26,160 bases of DNA, from assembly GCA_964389005.1 (NCBI GenBank), contig CAYMCV010000024.1, positions 1-26,160 of the forward strand. The letters are read 5' to 3'. The notes under the pieces were generated by a model. That model saw only the letters and a list, made by a program, of their open reading frames with translations, did not search any database and was not told where the DNA came from. Below are positions 21,885-26,160 of this stretch, one piece after another. How positions within the stretch are numbered: position 1 is the first letter of the stretch; the number at the start of each line of letters is the position of its first letter. The translations under genes were made by a program, and so were the position numbers. The DNA comes from CAYMCV01 sp964389005. GTDB taxonomy: Bacteria; Bacillota; Clostridia; Lachnospirales; Lachnospiraceae.

Positions 21885-23531
21885 ATGAAGTTCAATACGA
21901 AACTTGCGATTACTTTTATCGGAATTCTGATTCTGCCCATTTTACTTGCGGAAATTGCCTATATCGCCATTGGATTTGGGCTGTTTTACAGTGTGAAGGA
22001 CAATCAGGACGACGACAATAAGTTTAATTTTCAGATAATGTCTGACCCGGTGCAGGCGTACAAGGCAGTCACGGCGGATTATTACGATACATTGGTTGAG
22101 ATGGCGCAAAATGAGCCGGAGAAACTTTACGATAAGGCATTTTTGGATGAGATTGACGAGCAACTGAAGGAAGTCTCTTCATATTTGATTGTCAGAAAAG
22201 GGGATCGACTGTATTATTGCAGTTCTCCGGAGACGGGTGAGCGTATTTTTGATCGATTGCCGCAGTATGGAGATGGCATGCGAGATGCGGCGACCGGATA
22301 TTATTACAGTGACTTACAATATTTGGTCAAGAAAGTGGATTTCGTTTTTGCGGATCAGAGTCAGGGTAGCATCTTTTTGGTAACGCATGTGAATATGATG
22401 CTATCGGAAAGTTTGCTAAAAAGCCTGTTTTTTGCGTTACTGCTGGTGCTTTTGGCGACAAGCATTCTGTTGACGGCGTGGATTCGAAAGAGCGTTTTTT
22501 TGCCGTTGGGTGAACTGAATGACGCGATGCAAAAAATTGCGGACGGTAATCTGAGAGATGCAATCAAAACCGAGGAGAAGGGCGAAATCGGAGAATTATA
22601 TGACAACTTCGAGAGGATGAGATTGCGACTTGGAGAGTCTGCGGAGGAGAAAGCACAGTCAGAGCAACAGAGTCGCGAACTGATTAGCAACATTTCTCAT
22701 GACTTGAAGACGCCGATTACCTCTATCAAGGGGTATGTCGAGGGAATTATGGACGGAATTGCGGATTCGCCCGAGAAGATGGATAAGTACATCAAGACCA
22801 TCTACAACAAGGCGAACGATATGGATCGATTGATTGATGAATTGACGGTGTATTCGCAGATTGATTCCAATAAGATACCTTATAACTTCCACAAAATGGC
22901 GGCAGCGGATTATTTCGATGACTGTGCCGAAGAAGTGGGTTTGGATTTGGAAGCGCGCGGAATTGAGTTTCATTATGAGAATCTCGTACCGGAAGGTACA
23001 TTTATGATTGCGGATCCCGAGCAGCTCAAACGAGTCATCAACAACATCATTCACAACAGTGTGAAATACAGTGATAAAGAAAAAGGTGTTATTTCCATTC
23101 GCATTTCTGACGAAGACGAGACAATTTGCGTTGAAATCGCGGATAACGGAAAGGGCATTCCCGCGGCAGATCTCAAAAGGATATTCGAGCGTTTTTATCG
23201 AACGGACGCTTCCCGTAATTCACAACAGGGCGGCAGCGGAATCGGACTGTCCATTGCGAAGCGCGTTGTTGAGGAACATGGCGGCGAAATCTGGGCGACG
23301 GGCGCAGATAAGATGGGTGTTACGATTCATTTTACCTTACGTAAGTTCCTGCCGGATGTTGAGGTTGTCGAAGACAATCAGGAGATGTCGAACGGTCCGA
23401 TTGCGAAGATTGAGAAGATTGTGAAGAAGACAGGTAAGATGCTCAAAGAAGAAGCAACCAAGAGTATTGAGAACTGGAACAGCGATGGAAGAAACAGCGA
23501 AGGAAAAAAGAACAAGGAAAAAGATAAATGA
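21885..23531 (+). CDS. Sensor histidine kinase
   Basis: A 548-residue membrane sensor kinase. Membrane helices at 8-34 and 177-200 enclose an extracellular sensor of about 140 residues. HAMP is at 201-253, with FLPLGELNDAMQKIADGNL. The phospho-acceptor His272 lies in ISNISHDLKTPITSI. The ATP-binding domain shows the N box (NNIIHNSVKY), G1 (IADNGKGIP), F box (IFERFYR) and G2 (GSGIGLSIAK). After the catalytic domain comes an unusual tail of about 55 residues, rich in Lys and Glu (from PDVEVVEDNQ to the end). CGGAG at 21871-21875 is the ribosome binding site. The response regulator starts seven bases after its stop, a cognate pair. The signal is unknown; the resemblance is to general envelope-sensing kinases. 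Confidence 0.94.
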   Translation: MKFNTKLAITFIGILILPILLAEIAYIAIGFGLFYSVKDNQDDDNKFNFQIMSDPVQAYKAVTADYYDTLVEMAQNEPEKLYDKAFLDEIDEQLKEVSSYLIVRKGDRLYYCSSPETGERIFDRLPQYGDGMRDAATGYYYSDLQYLVKKVDFVFADQSQGSIFLVTHVNMMLSESLLKSLFFALLLVLLATSILLTAWIRKSVFLPLGELNDAMQKIADGNLRDAIKTEEKGEIGELYDNFERMRLRLGESAEEKAQSEQQSRELISNISHDLKTPITSIKGYVEGIMDGIADSPEKMDKYIKTIYNKANDMDRLIDELTVYSQIDSNKIPYNFHKMAAADYFDDCAEEVGLDLEARGIEFHYENLVPEGTFMIADPEQLKRVINNIIHNSVKYSDKEKGVISIRISDEDETICVEIADNGKGIPAADLKRIFERFYRTDASRNSQQGGSGIGLSIAKRVVEEHGGEIWATGADKMGVTIHFTLRKFLPDVEVVEDNQEMSNGPIAKIEKIVKKTGKMLKEEATKSIENWNSDGRNSEGKKNKEKDK

Positions 23532-23538
23532 GGTCGAA

Positions 23539-24228
23539 ATGAGCAGAATTCTGATTATTGAAGATGAAATGGCAATTGCAGAGTTGGAACGTGATTATCT
23601 CGAGACAAGCGGATATGAAGTGGTTGTGGAGGGAAACGGACCCGCAGGGGTCGACAAGGCACTCACACAGGATTTTGATTTGGTTATTTTAGACTTGATG
23701 CTTCCCGGCACAGATGGATACGAAGTTTGTCGTCAAATACGCGAGAAGAAAGAAATTCCGATTATTATGGTCAGCGCCAAGAAAGAAGAACTGGATAAGA
23801 TTTATGGTCTGGGAATGGGTGCGGACGATTATATGACGAAACCATTCAGCCCAAGTGAATTGGTTGCGCGTGTCAAAGCGCATCTTGCGAGGTATAATCG
23901 TTTGGTCGGTGGCAATCGTATGAAGAATGATGTTGTAGAGATTCGCGGAATTCGCATTGATAAGTCTGCACGCCGCGTTTTTATCGAGGGTGAGGAGCGT
24001 ACGTTTACAACCAAAGAGTTCGATGTGTTGACTTTTTTGGCAGAACATCCGAATCATGTGTATACGAAAGAGGAATTGTTCCGTGCGATTTGGGCGATGG
24101 ATTCCGTCGGAGATATTGCAACCGTGACTGTTCATATTAAGAAAATTCGAGAAAAAATCGAGAGTAACACGCAGAAACCGCAGTATATCGAGACGATTTG
24201 GGGTGTGGGATATCGATTCAAGATATAG
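23539..24228 (+). CDS. OmpR/PhoB-family response regulator
   Basis: A 229-residue transcription regulator activated by phosphoryl transfer from the kinase encoded just upstream. The receiver domain is 1-118: acidic pocket Glu8-Asp9, phospho-acceptor Asp52 in LVILDLMLPG, conserved Ser79 in MVSAK and Lys101 in MTKPFSP. The C-terminal winged helix (about 130-227) has FTTKEFDVLTFLAEHPNHVYTKEEL, VTVHIKKIREKI as recognition helix, and the closing ETIWGVGYRFK. I chose ATG 23539, seven bases after the kinase stop with GAGG at 23530-23533; the longer ORF from 23467 would add residues from the kinase gene in another frame. It may bind the phased repeats ahead of the kinase. Confidence 0.94.
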   Translation: MSRILIIEDEMAIAELERDYLETSGYEVVVEGNGPAGVDKALTQDFDLVILDLMLPGTDGYEVCRQIREKKEIPIIMVSAKKEELDKIYGLGMGADDYMTKPFSPSELVARVKAHLARYNRLVGGNRMKNDVVEIRGIRIDKSARRVFIEGEERTFTTKEFDVLTFLAEHPNHVYTKEELFRAIWAMDSVGDIATVTVHIKKIREKIESNTQKPQYIETIWGVGYRFKI

Positions 24229-24247
24229 CGAAACGGAAACGTGAAGA

Positions 24248-24931
24248 ATGAAGACAGAGATTCAATTTGAAGATAAACATATCATTGTATGTTATAAGCC
24301 GGTTGGGATTGCGGTACAATCGGCTTCTTTTTGTGCCGAGGATATGGTCAGTGAGTTAAAAAACTACATTGCCGTGCAGACACATTGTAAGAATCCGTAC
24401 TTGGGCGTGATTCATCGGTTGGACCAACCGGTATCCGGTGTGATTGTTTTTGCGAAGACGCAGGAGGCCGCACGCGGACTGTCAAAACAAATAGCCGGGC
24501 AAAAAATGAAAAAAACCTATCGCGCCAAGGTTTTCGGACACCTGCAGGAGGAAACCGGGGAACTTCGACACATGTTGTATCAGGATTCCAAAAACAATAC
24601 GTCTGTTGTAGTCAATAATGGAGAAAAGCCTCCCAATGGTGCCAAGATGCAAGAAGCAAGGTTGACGTATCGTGTATTGTCACAACAAGACGACGATTAT
24701 AGCGAGGTCGAGATACATTTGTTAACCGGAAGACATCACCAAATTCGCGTGCAGTTTGCGACAGTCGGATGTCCGCTTCTGGGAGATTTGAAGTATGGAA
24801 CAGAGGAGTCAAAGCGCAAATCTGCGAAATTATCAGTCACATCTGTCGCACTTTGCGCCTATCGATTGTCCTTTGAGCATCCGATAACGAAGAAAAAGAT
24901 GACGTTTGAGGCACCGCATATTTACGGATAA
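24248..24931 (+). CDS. RluA-family RNA pseudouridine synthase
   Basis: A 227-residue enzyme that converts uridine to pseudouridine in rRNA or tRNA. The catalytic motif is HRLDQPVSGVIVFAKT, with the essential Asp at residue 59. Supporting motifs are IIVCYKPVGIAVQ at 12-24, KTYRAKVFG near 88-96, and the RluA-type LLTGRHHQIRVQFATVGCPLLGD late in the protein. There is no S4 RNA-binding domain, so it is the short form, and the RNA target cannot be named. The start is preceded only by weak purine-rich sequence (GGAAACGTGAAG), 19 bases after the response-regulator stop, so it is probably the third gene of that operon by read-through. Confidence 0.9.
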   Translation: MKTEIQFEDKHIIVCYKPVGIAVQSASFCAEDMVSELKNYIAVQTHCKNPYLGVIHRLDQPVSGVIVFAKTQEAARGLSKQIAGQKMKKTYRAKVFGHLQEETGELRHMLYQDSKNNTSVVVNNGEKPPNGAKMQEARLTYRVLSQQDDDYSEVEIHLLTGRHHQIRVQFATVGCPLLGDLKYGTEESKRKSAKLSVTSVALCAYRLSFEHPITKKKMTFEAPHIYG

Positions 24932-24985
24932 AACATTTGTAAAATCCCCATACTAAGATGTGAGTCTTGCGACGGAGGTTGTTGT

Positions 24986-26029
24986 ATGGGTTTTTTGCAA
25001 AAATTATGGAACTATAACGTTATTCGGCTGATTGTGATTACGCTTGTGGTTGTTCTGCTGATTCGGTTCGTATTGCCATATTTGGGACCGTTTGTCATTG
25101 CGCTTTTGATTGTGATGCCTTTGCATCCGATTTTTGCGAAAATACAGGAGAAACTTCATATTCCCAAGGGATTTACCGCGGGATTTTTTTTATTGATTCT
25201 TTTTGTCATTGCGGCTTTGGCTTTGTGGTTCTTTGCCGGGAAGTGCATTGATTTTATGGGATTTTGTTCAAAAAATGCAGATCATATGTGCAAAGGTGTG
25301 AATGATATGATTTCATACTGTTGCAGGCTCTTTGCCGGAAGCACCGGAATGAGCGGGGTGCGCGTGGAGACTGTGGTCATTGATACCGCGGGGCATTTGA
25401 TTGGGGCGGCGCGCGAGCGGATTTTCCCCAAAATCATGGATGTATCAACGACATATATCAATTTTGTCATAGGTGGAATGGCTTATCTGACATTTACGGT
25501 CATTGCCGTGATATTGCTTGCAAAAGATTACGGTGAGATACGCGAAAGAATTCAGCAAAATGCGATGTATCTGCGTGCGAGAGAAATCGCGGGGAAGATA
25601 CTAAAGTTGCTAAAAATCTATTTGCGGGCGCAGGGAATCATTATTTTATGCGTGTCGTTACTATCTGTAACCGGATTGTTTGCCTGTGGAGTGGAAGGGG
25701 CTCTGGGCTTTGGGCTGCTGGCAGGTTTTCTGGATGTGTTGCCATTGATTGGAACAGGCGTGGTATTTGTGCCGATTGCAATCGGGCAACTTTTTAGCGG
25801 ACATGTCATTCGTGCACTCGGATGTGTGGCGGTGTATGTGGTATGCGCACTGGTACGTCAGACATTGGAGCCGAAATTAATCGGAGAGAAAATCAATATC
25901 TATCCGGTATTCCTGCTGTTGTCAGTGTTTTTCGGGATTCAAATCTTTGGTGTCCTCGGAATATTCTGCGGACCGTTGTCGTTATTTTTAGTTAAAGAGT
26001 TATATGCGGAATTGCGGCGGACAAAATAA
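24986..26029 (+). CDS. AI-2E / YtvI-type membrane protein
   Basis: A 347-residue integral membrane protein of the AI-2E transporter family (UPF0118), the family that includes YtvI of spore formers and several ion antiporters. About eight hydrophobic segments are seen: two at the N-terminus (14-50), one at 64-84, one around 155-178 and the remainder between 210 and 340. A hydrophilic stretch at about 86-150 lies between the third and fourth. The family core is recognisable in LGFGLLAGFLDVLPLIGTGVVFVPIAI and VRQTLEPKLIGEKINIYPVFLLLSVFFG, here split across helices. GGAGG 7 bases before ATG 24986 is the ribosome binding site. The substrate is not predictable: the family name reflects one member only. 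Confidence 0.87.
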   Translation: MGFLQKLWNYNVIRLIVITLVVVLLIRFVLPYLGPFVIALLIVMPLHPIFAKIQEKLHIPKGFTAGFFLLILFVIAALALWFFAGKCIDFMGFCSKNADHMCKGVNDMISYCCRLFAGSTGMSGVRVETVVIDTAGHLIGAARERIFPKIMDVSTTYINFVIGGMAYLTFTVIAVILLAKDYGEIRERIQQNAMYLRAREIAGKILKLLKIYLRAQGIIILCVSLLSVTGLFACGVEGALGFGLLAGFLDVLPLIGTGVVFVPIAIGQLFSGHVIRALGCVAVYVVCALVRQTLEPKLIGEKINIYPVFLLLSVFFGIQIFGVLGIFCGPLSLFLVKELYAELRRTK

Positions 26030-26038
26030 AGAATTCGC

Positions 26039-26067
26039 TTGTATACACGGAAGGTATTTGCTAAGAT
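26039..26067 (+). promoter_or_regulatory. Predicted promoter of the edge gene
   Basis: TTGTAT at 26039-26044 and TAAGAT at 26062-26067 with a 17-base spacer, just after the AI-2E gene. Confidence 0.45.
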
Positions 26068-26094
26068 AGACGGGTATGCAAACGGAGGATAAAT

Positions 26095-26160
26095 ATGCTG
26101 TGGATATGGCTGGTGCTTCTGTACGGAGTTCTGAAGGGGGCACGGGAAATTGTTAAAAAG
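26095..26160 (+). CDS. 5' end of a gene cut by the window edge
   Basis: ATG 26095 is preceded by GGAGG at 26084-26088 and a promoter, and the frame stays open for 22 codons to the end. The visible part, MLWIWLVLLYGVLKGAREIV, looks like an N-terminal membrane helix or signal anchor. The family cannot be told. Confidence 0.6.
   Translation, partial: MLWIWLVLLYGVLKGAREIVKK

Noticed and set aside
21881..21886. Perfect TATAAT before the kinase gene
   Set aside because: It overlaps the kinase start codon (ATG at 21885), so a transcript from it would begin inside the gene. No -35 box at the right distance; taken as coincidence.

Overview
The window reads as chromosome of a low-to-moderate GC, Gram-positive anaerobe, most likely a Lachnospiraceae-type clostridium. 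The evidence is strong AGGAGG ribosome binding sites, TTGACA/TATAAT promoters, lipoprotein rather than periplasmic binding proteins, a PerR regulator beside a reverse rubrerythrin, and families typical of Clostridia (DUF1846, a TIGR04002-like ECF S component, DUF58/MoxR). The genus is inference.

Layout. 1-2400 is an accessory patch: an unrecognised beta-rich protein without a convincing start, then an A+T-rich stretch with an AbiEi-type antitoxin whose promoter lies between two near-identical inverted repeats, then a toxin start reduced to seven codons and fused to a 46-bp copy of part of the first gene. 2395-4829 is a polar amino-acid ABC importer (binding lipoprotein, permease, ATPase). 4957-6186 is an AAA_14/DUF4143 ATPase, convergent with an AraC-type regulator at 6220-6990. 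That regulator is divergent from a DUF1846 gene whose promoter carries a perfect 16-bp palindrome, and an AIM24/TIGR00266 protein follows.

9576-14363 is a tightly overlapping run: CPA1 Na+/H+ antiporter, membrane diguanylate cyclase, AlaX-type tRNA editing protein, EamA-type transporter. Next comes a separately promoted membrane c-di-GMP phosphodiesterase with a small lipoprotein (14468-17006), so c-di-GMP synthesis and breakdown are encoded side by side. 17058-18068 (minus strand) is a peroxide-stress pair, perR and reverse rubrerythrin, with a Fur-type operator on the perR promoter. 18218-21816 holds an ECF S component and then a MoxR-DUF58-DUF4129-like operon. 21885-26029 is a histidine kinase/response regulator pair, an RluA-type pseudouridine synthase and an AI-2E/YtvI-type membrane protein. 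The window ends in the first 22 codons of another gene.

The most unusual signals are the orphaned AbiEi antitoxin with flanking twin operators and the scar of its lost toxin, the duplicated propeller-gene fragment at that scar, the palindrome over the DUF1846 promoter, and four 11-bp-phased hexamers upstream of the two-component operon. No tRNA, rRNA, CRISPR array, transposase or prophage gene was recognised.
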